From the NCBI RefSeq assembly GCF_000737715.1, contig NZ_JPRN01000016.1:1-64000 (forward strand): DNA of 64,000 nt, given 5' to 3'. The stretch's first letter is position 1; each line of letters opens with the position of its first letter. The stretch comes from Chryseobacterium sp. JM1 (lineage in GTDB: Bacteria; Bacteroidota; Bacteroidia; Flavobacteriales; Weeksellaceae). Position numbers and translations under genes: made by a program. The notes below the pieces were generated by a model. The model saw only the letters and a list, made by a program, of their open reading frames with translations. It made no database searches and was not told the DNA's origin. This document shows, piece after piece, positions 52,978 through 61,545 of the stretch.

Positions 52978-53757
52978 TTAATGGGTATTTAAAATATAGT
53001 CTTCGTCTGTGATCATCTCTATATTTGGACCATTCCGGGGATAATATTCCATCCCTCCGAAAATGCCGAAATGAAGCGGATACTTCTGCTCCAGTTGACG
53101 TACCTTGCTTCCGAAAGCATTGATATCAACATGTTGAACCGCATTTTCCATCTGTCTTCCGTTGGAAAAGAAAAACATCAGATTGGAATGTTCTTTAAAA
53201 TCGCAGTCATAGTAGTAGAATACATGGATATTCTCTTCAGTACAGATACAAATCAGATCATTGATTAAGTTTTCTTTGTGTATGGTAGGCAGATTGCAGT
53301 CGATCCTTACTGAAATATTTTCAGCATTGTTTTTTCTGAAATCTGAGCCGGTGATCTGCATAAACCGATGTTCTATGGTTTCATAGGTTACATTTTCCGG
53401 GCTTAAATTTCTGCTTGATTGTACTTCGAAAGGAGTGTCGATCATATGAGCATTGGCGAGAATCAGTAGTTTTTCTATTTCTGAAACGAACTGGAAATGT
53501 TCGTCAAAAAGGGTATAATCACCTGTTGATATCAATAATTTATTCTCATTGATCTTTATACTCAAATACATCCTTTTAAAACGGGGATGTAATTCTTCCA
53601 GTTTCCTGATGAGGTTTTCGGGATGATCTACTGAAACTCTTGCTTCCAGCTCGGCAAGATTGTTAGCATGGCCTCCAAATCCTTTGAAAAACTTAAAAAA
53701 TTGGAAACGGTATAGATTTTCCGGGAATTTAAAATACCAGTAGACTCCTAAAATCAT
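52978..53757 (-). CDS. hypothetical protein, 259 aa
   Basis: I do not recognise a family. From MILGVYWYFKFPENLYRFQF the protein has FKGFGGHANNLAELEARVS, LYLSIKIN-like strands and YPLHFGIFGGMEYYPRNGPN near the end. It has no signal or membrane helix, so it is probably cytoplasmic. The frame is open to 53823, but that extension overlaps the promoter region of pafA and adds little. It is 10 bp from the VOC gene. Confidence 0.65.
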   Translation of the reverse strand: MILGVYWYFKFPENLYRFQFFKFFKGFGGHANNLAELEARVSVDHPENLIRKLEELHPRFKRMYLSIKINENKLLISTGDYTLFDEHFQFVSEIEKLLILANAHMIDTPFEVQSSRNLSPENVTYETIEHRFMQITGSDFRKNNAENISVRIDCNLPTIHKENLINDLICICTEENIHVFYYYDCDFKEHSNLMFFFSNGRQMENAVQHVDINAFGSKVRQLEQKYPLHFGIFGGMEYYPRNGPNIEMITDEDYILNTH

Positions 53758-53857
53758 GGCTGCATTGTTTGTTTTAAAGGTGGTTCTCAAATTTAATAAA
53801 ATTTCATACTCCAAAACTTTCAAAACCCTTAAATTTGTCGCAACAAAAATTTACTAG

Positions 53858-55504
53858 ATGCTTAGGAAAATTTCAATTGCGGCAGCGGCTTTACTGTCCG
53901 TAATTACAATCAATGCTCAGAAGAACAAAAATTCTCAATTAGAAAGACCTAAATTAGTCGTAGGATTAGTTGTAGACCAGATGAGGTGGGACTACCTGTA
54001 CCGTTTTTATAACAAATACGGAAACGATGGTTTTAAAAGACTTCTGAATACAGGATATTCTTTAAATAACGTCCACATCCCTTATGTACCTACCATTACG
54101 GCATTGGGACATACCTGCATCTATACAGGTTCTGTACCTGCGATCCATGGGATTGCCGGAAACGACTGGACAGATAAAGAAACCGGAAAAAATGTATACT
54201 GTACAGCAGACGAGAGCGTGCAGCCGGTAGGAACAACCAATGCAAAGACGGGAAGTCATTCTCCGAAAAACCTTTGGTCTACCACCGTAACCGACGAATT
54301 GAGACTGGCGACCAACTTCCAGGGGAAAGTGATCGGGGTTTCGTTAAAAGACCGTGCTTCTATTCTTCCTGCGGGCCATACGCCGAACGGAGCCTTCTGG
54401 TTTGATGACAGTACCGGAAATTTCATTACGAGTTCATGGTATATGAATGACCTGCCTCAGTGGATGAAGTCTTTTAATGCACAGAATCTGCCTGAAAAAT
54501 TAGTAGCAAACGGCTGGAATACCTTACTTCCGATTAACCAATATACAGAAAGTTCTCCGGATAATTCTCCATGGGAAGGACTGCTGGGAAGTGCAAAAAC
54601 ACCGGTGTTCCCTTACAGCAATTTAGCTCAGGATTACCAAACTAAAAAAGACAACATCCGTTATACACCTTTCGGAAATACGCTGACGCTGAAACTGGCT
54701 GAAGCTTCTGTAGAAGGAGAAAAATTAGGAGGTGATACTATTACTGACTTCTTAGCGATCAATCTTGCATCTACGGATTATGCAGGGCATAAATTCGGAC
54801 CGAATTCTATTGAAGTGGAAGATGTTTATTTGAGACTTGACCAGGATCTGGCTCAATTCTTCAATTACCTGGATTCAAAAATAGGAAAAGGGGAGTACAC
54901 TGTTTTCCTTTCTGCTGACCACGGTGGAGCACATTCTGTAGGATTCCTGAAAGAACATAAGATCACGACAGGATTCTTCGGAGAAGGAATGGAAAAAGAT
55001 ATCAATCAGAAACTGAAGGATAAATTTGGGGTTGATAAACTGATCAATGCAGTAGACAATTACCAGATCTATTTCGACAGAAAGCTGATGCAGGATAACA
55101 AAATTGAACTGGATGATCTTAGAGATTTCACGATTAAAGAATTACAGAAAGATCCAACGGTTTTATACGCAGTATCTGTGGATGAAGTTCAGGAAGCTAC
55201 CATTCCGGAACCGATCAAGCAGAGAATCATCAACGGAATCAACAGACAGAGAAGTGGCGATATCCAACTGATCTCCCACGATTCTATGCTTCCTCCATAC
55301 TCTAAAACAGGAACCACACACAGTGTATGGAATTCTTATGACTCTCACATTCCATTGATCTTTATGGGTTGGGGAATTCAGAAAGGAGAAAGCAATAAAG
55401 CCTATAATATGACCGATATTGCGCCTACCGTTTCATCACTGCTGAAAATTCAGTTCCCGAGTGGAAATGTAGGAAACCCGATTACGGAGGTTATTGGAAG
55501 ATAA
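53858..55504 (+). CDS. pafA: alkaline phosphatase PafA
   Basis: Secreted, phosphate-irrepressible-type phosphomonoesterase of 548 aa, close to the characterised Elizabethkingia meningoseptica PafA. A signal peptide (about 1-20) is followed by metal ligand Asp40 in VVDQMRWDYL. The nucleophile is Thr81 (VPTITALGHTC), with Asn102 (HGIAGNDW) and Lys164/Arg166 (VSLKDRAS), all offset by two from the published residues. LSADHGGAHS holds further zinc ligands. It releases phosphate from organic esters in the periplasm. A TAAATTTG box lies at 53830-53837 and a terminator at 55524-55549. Confidence 0.95.
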   Translation: MLRKISIAAAALLSVITINAQKNKNSQLERPKLVVGLVVDQMRWDYLYRFYNKYGNDGFKRLLNTGYSLNNVHIPYVPTITALGHTCIYTGSVPAIHGIAGNDWTDKETGKNVYCTADESVQPVGTTNAKTGSHSPKNLWSTTVTDELRLATNFQGKVIGVSLKDRASILPAGHTPNGAFWFDDSTGNFITSSWYMNDLPQWMKSFNAQNLPEKLVANGWNTLLPINQYTESSPDNSPWEGLLGSAKTPVFPYSNLAQDYQTKKDNIRYTPFGNTLTLKLAEASVEGEKLGGDTITDFLAINLASTDYAGHKFGPNSIEVEDVYLRLDQDLAQFFNYLDSKIGKGEYTVFLSADHGGAHSVGFLKEHKITTGFFGEGMEKDINQKLKDKFGVDKLINAVDNYQIYFDRKLMQDNKIELDDLRDFTIKELQKDPTVLYAVSVDEVQEATIPEPIKQRIINGINRQRSGDIQLISHDSMLPPYSKTGTTHSVWNSYDSHIPLIFMGWGIQKGESNKAYNMTDIAPTVSSLLKIQFPSGNVGNPITEVIGR

Positions 55505-55523
55505 TTTAATTCTTATATAATAC

Positions 55524-55553
55524 AAAACATTCCTTTCGGGGAATGTTTTTTTT
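55524..55553 (+). terminator. terminator after pafA
   Basis: AAAACATTCC / GGAATGTTTT followed by a T run. Confidence 0.85.
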
Positions 55554-55679
55554 TGATGTATACTTTCTGCTTATTAAAATTGAAGTGAAAGTTTTAATTG
55601 GATAAAATATTAATTTCTTATTTAATTCTAATTTTAGGGATATATTATTATATTTGGAAAACTAATTAAATATGTAAGC

Positions 55680-55838
55680 ATGAAAAAATTATCAAGAGAA
55701 AATCTAAAAATGATCAAGGGTAGTGGAGGTTTAGCATGTTCAGTTGACAATAGGTGTCCAACAAAGCATGTCTGCTGTAATCAGGTTTGCCTGAAAACTA
55801 CCGAAATAGAACATTTACCTAATTGCGAAGAAATATAA
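55680..55838 (+). CDS. small Cys-rich peptide with Chryseobacterium-type leader
   Basis: 52 aa. The leader MKKLSRENLKMIKGSGG has the same layout as the peptide at 50064-50297 (basic start, amphipathic helix, Gly-Gly). The core carries six Cys (ACSVDNRCPTKHVCCNQVC and a last Cys near the C-terminus). It is probably an exported peptide, RiPP-like or disulfide-rich. No modification or export genes are adjacent. Two hairpins with T tracts follow at 55904-55925 and 55941-55970. Confidence 0.72.
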   Translation: MKKLSRENLKMIKGSGGLACSVDNRCPTKHVCCNQVCLKTTEIEHLPNCEEI

Positions 55839-55903
55839 TGATAGCCAAGCTTGGTATCTGATCTACTTTACGACTTCAGTTCCCGGGCGGAAATATAAGT
55901 GCT

Positions 55904-55925
55904 AAAATATCGGGGGATATTTTTT
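55904..55925 (+). terminator. terminator after the small peptide gene
   Basis: AAAATATC-GGGG-GATATTTT plus further T; perfect stem with a GGGG loop. Confidence 0.65.
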
Positions 55926-55940
55926 ACATATTATCAAATC

Positions 55941-55972
55941 AAAGAGATGCAGATGTTGCATCTCTTTTTTTG
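55941..55972. terminator. second hairpin terminator downstream
   Basis: AAAGAGATGC / GCATCTCTTT around AGATGTT, followed by a T run; it may also serve the convergent operon ending at 56040. Confidence 0.75.
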
Positions 55973-56039
55973 TTATTTTAAACACAATAATAATCATTCT
56001 AAGTAAAACGGTATTATGGCCGAATTAGATGTTTTTTAA

Positions 56040-56510
56040 TTACTTCAGACTATCTTTAGGAATAGGAAATAATTTCCAGTTCATATAATTGGGATATTTT
56101 CTTTTTAAAATTTCGTAATAAATATAGTAAGGTTTGCTTTCTACCAACTTTGTTTGAATCATCTCTTTAGAAACTAATTTTCCATTTTTATCAAAAATGC
56201 ATGTTAAACCTTTTCCTGTTTTGAAACTTAAAATTCCAACAACTTTGGTTTGTTCATCTTCTTTCACATATAGACTTAGAAAGTTCTCATCGTTTCGTTC
56301 TAGCAATCCTTTTGCATCTAAAAAAATATAATTTTTTGTATCTTTTATACCTATATTATTCTTCTCTCTATAGAAAATAATCTTTTTTGGAAGATCTTTT
56401 TTATATATTTCTATAGTTGAATTTAGTAAATATTCAGTATTAACTTTTTTCTTTGTGCAATTAATTAGAAGCAGCAACAACGTGATGATTATATATGGAG
56501 AATACTTCAT
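56040..56510 (-). CDS. small lipoprotein, candidate partner of the HExxH lipoprotein
   Basis: 156 aa; signal MKYSPYIIITLLLLLINC with Cys18 as lipid site. The mature domain is Lys-rich, alpha/beta (PKKIIFYREKNNIGIKDTKN, LLERNDENFLSLYVKEDE, YIYYEILKRKYPNYMNWKLF). No family recognised. The gene begins 1 nt after the stop of the HExxH-containing lipoprotein gene, so the two products are made together. An inhibitor or immunity role is a contextual inference only. Confidence 0.7.
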   Translation of the reverse strand: MKYSPYIIITLLLLLINCTKKKVNTEYLLNSTIEIYKKDLPKKIIFYREKNNIGIKDTKNYIFLDAKGLLERNDENFLSLYVKEDEQTKVVGILSFKTGKGLTCIFDKNGKLVSKEMIQTKLVESKPYYIYYEILKRKYPNYMNWKLFPIPKDSLK

Positions 56511-56511
56511 A

Positions 56512-58098
56512 TTACTTATTTTTAAATTTTAAAATATATTGCCCTGCAGTTACCCTGTTTATTATCATTCCATAAACGGAATTTTCAAATAATTCGCCAC
56601 TTTCATCTCCATCAGGATCAAAACCTGTTAGATAATTACCATAATGAACAAATTCATGTAGCATTGTAACTGCCATTAAAAATGATGTTGCTTCTATGGT
56701 TGAGGTTGTAGAAGCTTGTTGAAGACCTAGAGTGAAATTTTCGTTAATATACAAAATCTCGGAAGTGGTTGAATTAAATAATCCAAAAACAGGATCATTT
56801 TTATATTTAAGTCCTGGAATCAATTCAATTTGAGGTCCTTGCCCAAAAGTTAGTTTATCTAAGACCTGATTCTTAGACATTCCAGATATTTCAACGAGCT
56901 TATTAAGAATTAATGGATTATTTTGAACATATGATTTTAAATCCTTTACAATTTGTGTGAATCTTGGATATTTTATTTGGTCCAATCTTCTCATTTTAAA
57001 ATTTGGAGATGATAAAGTTTCGTAATTGAGGATTGTAGAGGGATCTTCTAAAATAATCTGTTCCAAGAAATTTCCCTGAATATCTGTTAAAAACCAGTTT
57101 TTAAACTGTATTGCAGTAACATCAGGATTAATCGTTATAAAATTCATTATCCATGAAAAAGGGATAGAATTAAACCCTGTATTCTGTCCTGCAATGGCAA
57201 ATTGCATATATTTTTTTGCTAATGCGAACGCTTTGTTCTGGTCCGCCATATTATATGTATACCAAAAGAGATTTAAAGATTCATTGCGGTAAAGAGAAAG
57301 CCACTGCCTTTCATCAAATGAGAAACGTCTGTCTACTTTAAATGCCTGATAAGCATTGTTATATTCATTTCCATTCGGAAGAGGTTCTTCCAAGCTTATT
57401 GGTGTTATAGGTGTTCCTCCTGACCCTCCGGAACCATTGGAGGAACCAGAATCACTTCCGTAAGATATGGTAGGACTTCCTCCCATATCCTGACAAATAG
57501 TAACTTTAATCATAGTAGAGCCAGTGCTTTCACAATGAGCATCATCATGATAATATCCAAATTCACAGGGAATTTCTAAAAACTGCTCATAACATGAAGC
57601 CGATTTTGATAAAGCTGCTTCGGAAAAATTGCCTTCCTTGTAAATAAAATCTATTTCACCCCGATACATCCGGTGTATTTTTTTATTGTAGTCATTAAAC
57701 CAATCTTTATCCGGGGTATATTTATAGATGATTTTCGAAATTTCACCATTTCTTTTCCGAACCATCAAGTTATAAAAAACATTCTTTTCTTTGGGTATTT
57801 TGGGATATACAACCATTGAGTAGTGGATATCTGAGGGAGAATTTTCTACTGCGATAATCTTATTTTCATCGATCACAAAATCGGTCAATTCTGTTGTTTT
57901 CGAAAGAGAAGAAGCAGTAACCCTAAATTCTTTCTGAATATTTACGTTCCCCAAACCTATTTGCATGGTTTGAAACGAAACCAGTTTTCCTTTTCCGGTG
58001 TCCTTGTCAGAAGTTTGTTCGTTTACTTCAAGTTCTGTTCTACAGTTGAACAGGAAGAATACGGATACAAGTAGCATCAAAACATTGAATTTTTTCAT
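56512..58098 (-). CDS. lipoprotein with C-terminal HExxH metallopeptidase-like domain
   Basis: 528 aa. Lipoprotein signal (VSVFFLFNC, Cys19), then an N-terminal beta-rich region (to about 190), a Ser/Gly linker (SYGSDSGSSNGSGGSGG), and a C-terminal domain. The last 50 residues hold MLHEFVHYGNYLTG (His481, Glu482, His485), followed by a conserved-looking GELFENSVYG whose Glu could be the third zinc ligand. This layout resembles toxin-type metallopeptidase domains (Tox-MPTase style) delivered by surface lipoproteins of Bacteroidota. Effector function is inferred; a housekeeping protease remains possible. Confidence 0.75.
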   Translation of the reverse strand: MKKFNVLMLLVSVFFLFNCRTELEVNEQTSDKDTGKGKLVSFQTMQIGLGNVNIQKEFRVTASSLSKTTELTDFVIDENKIIAVENSPSDIHYSMVVYPKIPKEKNVFYNLMVRKRNGEISKIIYKYTPDKDWFNDYNKKIHRMYRGEIDFIYKEGNFSEAALSKSASCYEQFLEIPCEFGYYHDDAHCESTGSTMIKVTICQDMGGSPTISYGSDSGSSNGSGGSGGTPITPISLEEPLPNGNEYNNAYQAFKVDRRFSFDERQWLSLYRNESLNLFWYTYNMADQNKAFALAKKYMQFAIAGQNTGFNSIPFSWIMNFITINPDVTAIQFKNWFLTDIQGNFLEQIILEDPSTILNYETLSSPNFKMRRLDQIKYPRFTQIVKDLKSYVQNNPLILNKLVEISGMSKNQVLDKLTFGQGPQIELIPGLKYKNDPVFGLFNSTTSEILYINENFTLGLQQASTTSTIEATSFLMAVTMLHEFVHYGNYLTGFDPDGDESGELFENSVYGMIINRVTAGQYILKFKNK

Positions 58099-58257
58099 AA
58101 TGTGTTTTTATATTTTATTAACATTTCAAAACTAATAATTTACACTTCTCCTGAATAAGAATTATCCTGCATGCTTCTTGTAATTTGTAGCAAAAAAATG
58201 TACAGGATTTGAATATAATTTGAGCAGATTTTATATACATTTGTAAAAACAAACAAA

Positions 58258-58653
58258 ATGATGATCCAGGAAAAACTTAGAAACCTCAGAAAAGAAAAAG
58301 GCATAACACAGGAAAAAATGGCAAAAATATTATCTACAGATCCATCCAACTATTCGCGTAAGGAACAGGGAAAAGTAAAAATACATGATGAAGAATGGGA
58401 AAAGATGGCAGCAGCTTTGAACGTTCCTCTTGATGAAATAAAAGAGGACACAAAAGGTGGAGTTGTACATAATGATAATTCATCATTTAATGATAATTCT
58501 GGAAACTATTATATTCAGCATTTCAATATTCCAAACAATCTGATAGATACATTACAGGATTGTATAAATCTTTTAAAAGATCAGGTTCATGAATTAAAGG
58601 AAGATAATAAAAAATTGAAGGAAGAAAACACAAAACTAAAGTCCAAAATATAA
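58258..58653 (+). CDS. XRE-family regulator with C-terminal coiled coil
   Basis: 131 aa. An HTH of the Cro/CI type occupies residues 3-60 (LRNLRKEKGITQEKMAKILS, then DPSNYSRKEQGKVKIHDEEW). A polar Asn-rich linker and a C-terminal coiled coil (VHELKEDNKKLKEENTKLKS) for oligomerisation follow. Small XRE proteins of this kind are common in Flavobacteriia. It is divergent from the HExxH lipoprotein operon, with 159 bp between starts, so it may regulate it; this is not shown. Confidence 0.88.
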   Translation: MMIQEKLRNLRKEKGITQEKMAKILSTDPSNYSRKEQGKVKIHDEEWEKMAAALNVPLDEIKEDTKGGVVHNDNSSFNDNSGNYYIQHFNIPNNLIDTLQDCINLLKDQVHELKEDNKKLKEENTKLKSKI

Positions 58654-58676
58654 AATATTTTACTTCCTGTAAATAC

Positions 58677-58716
58677 AAAAAATCCATCTCACAATTTAGA
58701 AAGATAGATTTTTTAC
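58677..58716. terminator. hairpin between convergent XRE and secreted-protein genes
   Basis: AAAAATCcATCT / AGATAGATTTTTT-type stem with A and T runs on either side. Confidence 0.5.
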
Positions 58717-58744
58717 TAATTTCAAACTTATAATAGCCTAGATA

Positions 58745-59560
58745 TTATTTCGAAGGCGTCGCCCTTATATTAATGGCGTCACGGTTTCCTGAACCAAATG
58801 TTATCCGGAAAGCCATTCCGCTCGCTCCCGCACCGTTCACCGTAATCGTATAATTTCCGGCTGGTAAAGTCAGCGTAGAACGGGGTACAAGATAAAAATT
58901 ACCGGTCGTGATAAAAGTGGTAAAACTGTTAATATAAGATAAAGAAGATATTCCGAATGCATTATTGACAGGAATACCGGCAGGCGCAGCCGTAAAAGAA
59001 TAGTAAACACTGCAAATTTTCACCGCATTATCTGTTATTCCTGCTCCGGTAGCGCCAGGGGCAATACCTGAGTTAGTGAAAATAGCAGAAATATTGGAAT
59101 TAAATTCTACTAAAGAAGGCTTGTTTAAAGTAAACGATATGGTGGCCAACGTAATAGTAGAAATAGATCCGGTAGTTGTAGCTGCCGGAACATCCAGCGT
59201 TGTTGTGGTTAATGCATCTCCACCTATGGTACCTCCTGAAAGCATTGTTTTTTCTGACAAAGCGGATTTTCTCTGCCACTGGGTTCCGTCATTATAATAT
59301 TCTCCCGGATACACTGGATTGGCTGCTACAGAGGTGTTGGTTGCAGTATTATATACCGTCATTCCCGCAACATGTGCAGAAAGTGGGGATGGATTATTGG
59401 TCGCTGTAAGAGCTAGTCTGGGAAGTAATATCCCTTTGTTTGTGCTACTTACCTCCAGCATTGCATTGGTATTGGGTGAAGAAAGGCCTATTCCCACCTG
59501 AGCTGTCATTTGGGATGAAATGCCTAGAAAAGTAAGGATGGTAAGAAATATATTTTTCAT
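58745..59560 (-). CDS. secreted protein, paralogue 1 of 3
   Basis: 271 aa: signal peptide, then VGIGLSSPNTNAMLEVSSTN, KGILLPRLALTATNNPSPLS and MTVYNTATNTSVAANPVYPG, followed by GEYYNDGTQWQRK. This N-terminal stretch is the one seen at the head of many Bacteroidota tail-fibre-like or C1q/TNF-like secreted proteins. The C-terminal half is beta-rich (FTLNKPSLVEFNSNISAIF, TLPAGNYTITVNGAGASGMA) and ends FGSGNRDAINIRATPSK. Surface exposure is likely; function unknown. The two paralogues follow upstream. Confidence 0.8.
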   Translation of the reverse strand: MKNIFLTILTFLGISSQMTAQVGIGLSSPNTNAMLEVSSTNKGILLPRLALTATNNPSPLSAHVAGMTVYNTATNTSVAANPVYPGEYYNDGTQWQRKSALSEKTMLSGGTIGGDALTTTTLDVPAATTTGSISTITLATISFTLNKPSLVEFNSNISAIFTNSGIAPGATGAGITDNAVKICSVYYSFTAAPAGIPVNNAFGISSLSYINSFTTFITTGNFYLVPRSTLTLPAGNYTITVNGAGASGMAFRITFGSGNRDAINIRATPSK

Positions 59561-59918
59561 GATATGTTTTAGTTATTTGGGTTGAAAGTATCTGAGTCTA
59601 GATTTAGTTGCTGGTTGCTAGTTTGTTGGTTGCTTATTATTAGTAATTAAGTTAATGAGTTATCATCTGATGTCTGATGTCTGAAATCTTGGCTCTTGAT
59701 TCTTGGCTCTAAAATCTGCCATTCACCATTCACTTGCGAAGCAAAATTGACCATTGACATTTCTCAACCTCAATCTCAGCCTTAAACTTAATCTGATGTC
59801 TGATGTCTGAAATCTTGGCTCTTGATTCTTGGCTCTAAATCTGCCATTCACCATTCACTTGCGAAGCAAAATTGACCATTGACATTTCTCAACCTCAATC
59901 TCAACATTAGCCTAAAAA
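59561..59918 (+). repeat. composite dispersed repeat, copies 3 and 4 in tandem
   Basis: The 358-bp gap between two paralogous genes is nearly all repeat: a TTGCTGGTTGCTAG block at about 59608, then two head-to-tail units of about 125 bp (59665-59790, 59791-59913). Each has TCTGATGTCTGATGTCTG, CTTGGCTCTTGATTCTTGG and the 40-nt core (59719-59758, 59844-59883). The two units differ by only a few bases. The second ends at the stop codon of the gene at 59919. Confidence 0.85.
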
Positions 59919-60713
59919 CTATTTTGTAGGTGTCGCTTTAATCTGCGCCATATCACGGACGCCGGAACCATACATAATTCTAAAAGCATTGCTGCTGGAT
60001 GCCACTCCGTTTAAATTAACCACATAATTTCCTGCGGGTAATTGAAGGATGGCATGCGGAGCTGTATAAAGATTACCCGTAATAGTCGTGATGTTAGCCG
60101 TGATCGCATTCATATAAGTGATTGTGCTGTCTCCAAATGGAGCATTGACCGATACTCCAGCTGGTGCTGTGGTAAATACAAAATTCACAGTCGCCAACTT
60201 TACTGCCGAATCTCCTAATGGCGTATTACTGTCACCATTTACCGTAAAAGAAGTAGAAATATTGCCTCCGAATTCTACGCTGGATGGTCTGTCCAGAGTA
60301 AAGGAAAAAGTCGTTAAAGTAGTTGTGGCAGGAGTGCCTGCTGCAACATCCACGGTAATAGGAGTAAGCAAATCAGCGATCGTTCCTCCCGCAATCATTC
60401 TCACATCATTCAAAGCTGATTTTCTCTGCCACTGGGTTCCGTCGTTATAATATTCACCGGGGTACACAGGATTGGCCGCAACAGAAGTATTGGTCGCAGT
60501 ATTGTACACCGTCATTCCGGCTACATGAGCAGTTAACGGCGATGGATTATTGGTAGCGGTTAATGCCAGCCTGGGCAATAAAAAGCCTTTGTTGGTACTG
60601 GTTATATCCAGTTGAGCATTGGCATTTGGACTCGCTAGTCCCACGCCAACCTGTGCATTGGTCAATAAAAAACAAACCAGAAAGAACGGAATGGTATATT
60701 TAATTGTTTTCAT
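59919..60713 (-). CDS. secreted protein, paralogue 2 of 3
   Basis: 264 aa from MKTIKYTIPFFLVCFLLTNA (an ATG at 60737 would precede the signal). It has the same layout as its neighbours: VGVGLASPNANAQLDITSTN, KGFLLPRLALTATNNPSPL, GEYYNDGTQWQRKSAL, then a more divergent beta-rich half (FTLDRPSSVEFGGNISTSF, LQLPAGNYVVNLNG) ending YGSGVRDMAQIKATPTK. Duplication within a family is clear. It starts 40 bp after the stop of paralogue 3. Confidence 0.8.
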   Translation of the reverse strand: MKTIKYTIPFFLVCFLLTNAQVGVGLASPNANAQLDITSTNKGFLLPRLALTATNNPSPLTAHVAGMTVYNTATNTSVAANPVYPGEYYNDGTQWQRKSALNDVRMIAGGTIADLLTPITVDVAAGTPATTTLTTFSFTLDRPSSVEFGGNISTSFTVNGDSNTPLGDSAVKLATVNFVFTTAPAGVSVNAPFGDSTITYMNAITANITTITGNLYTAPHAILQLPAGNYVVNLNGVASSSNAFRIMYGSGVRDMAQIKATPTK

Positions 60714-60753
60714 TTTTAGTATTTTAATGATGTTCAAAAAGGCAGATTCTCAA

Positions 60754-61545
60754 TTACTGTAATGGAGTCGCTTTGACTTGGATCATGTCGCGCGTACCTC
60801 CGCCGAAGCCTATCCTAAAGGCCGTTCCGCTTAAAACCGTGCCTCTTACAATGAGGACATAGTTTCCTGCCGGTAAATTGGCTACACTATATGGATTCAG
60901 ATAAACATCTCCGGTTGCAGTTCCGGCAGCAGAAAGTGAATTGGTATAAGCGGTAGAGTGATCACCAAAAAAAGCAGTCGTAGAAACTCCGGCCGGCGCT
61001 GTAGTAAACTGAAAATTAACTGTACACAGTTTTATGGCTCCGTCTGATAAAGGAGTCGTATTGCTTCCGGAAGCAGTATATTTTGTGGAAATATTAGCAC
61101 TGAATTCCACAGTAGACGGCCTGTCTAAGGTAAAAGAAACAGTACTCAGTGTTGTATTCGATGCTGTTTCGGCAACGGCATCTGCTGTGATCAGAGCAAT
61201 AGGGTCGGTTATACTTCCTCCGGTAATCATTCTGGCATCATTCCAGGAAGACTTCCTTAACCATTGGGTACCGTCATTATAATATTCTCCCGGATAGACA
61301 GGGTTGGCGGGCACAGAAGTATTGGTAGCTGTATTGTAGACGGTCATTCCGGCAACATGGGCTGAAAGGGGAGACGCACTATTGGTAGAAACTAGAGAAA
61401 GTCTTGGGAGGAGTAAACCTTTATTGGTACTGGTTACATCCAAACCTGCATTGGCGTTGGGTGAATTTATTCCAATGCCTACCTGTGCTTCCATTAAGGA
61501 AAAGCCCACAAATAATAAGGGAACAATAAAGTGTATCGTTTTCAT
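60754..61545 (-). CDS. secreted protein, paralogue 3 of 3
   Basis: 263 aa; signal MKTIHFIVPLLFVGFSLMEA. Repeat-family N-terminal half (VGIGINSPNANAGLDVTSTN, PVYPGEYYNDGTQWLRKS) and a beta-rich C-terminal half (FTLDRPSTVEFSANISTKY, ANLPAGNYVLIVRGTVLSG) ending FGGGTRDMIQVKATPLQ. It is the first gene of the three on the - strand. Variation is highest in the middle of the C-terminal half, which suggests a variable ligand or adhesion face. Confidence 0.8.
   Translation of the reverse strand: MKTIHFIVPLLFVGFSLMEAQVGIGINSPNANAGLDVTSTNKGLLLPRLSLVSTNSASPLSAHVAGMTVYNTATNTSVPANPVYPGEYYNDGTQWLRKSSWNDARMITGGSITDPIALITADAVAETASNTTLSTVSFTLDRPSTVEFSANISTKYTASGSNTTPLSDGAIKLCTVNFQFTTAPAGVSTTAFFGDHSTAYTNSLSAAGTATGDVYLNPYSVANLPAGNYVLIVRGTVLSGTAFRIGFGGGTRDMIQVKATPLQ

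Noticed and set aside
59665..59913. Tandem repeats considered as a CRISPR array
   Set aside because: Only two long near-identical units with no unique spacers and no cas genes; the unit also occurs singly elsewhere.
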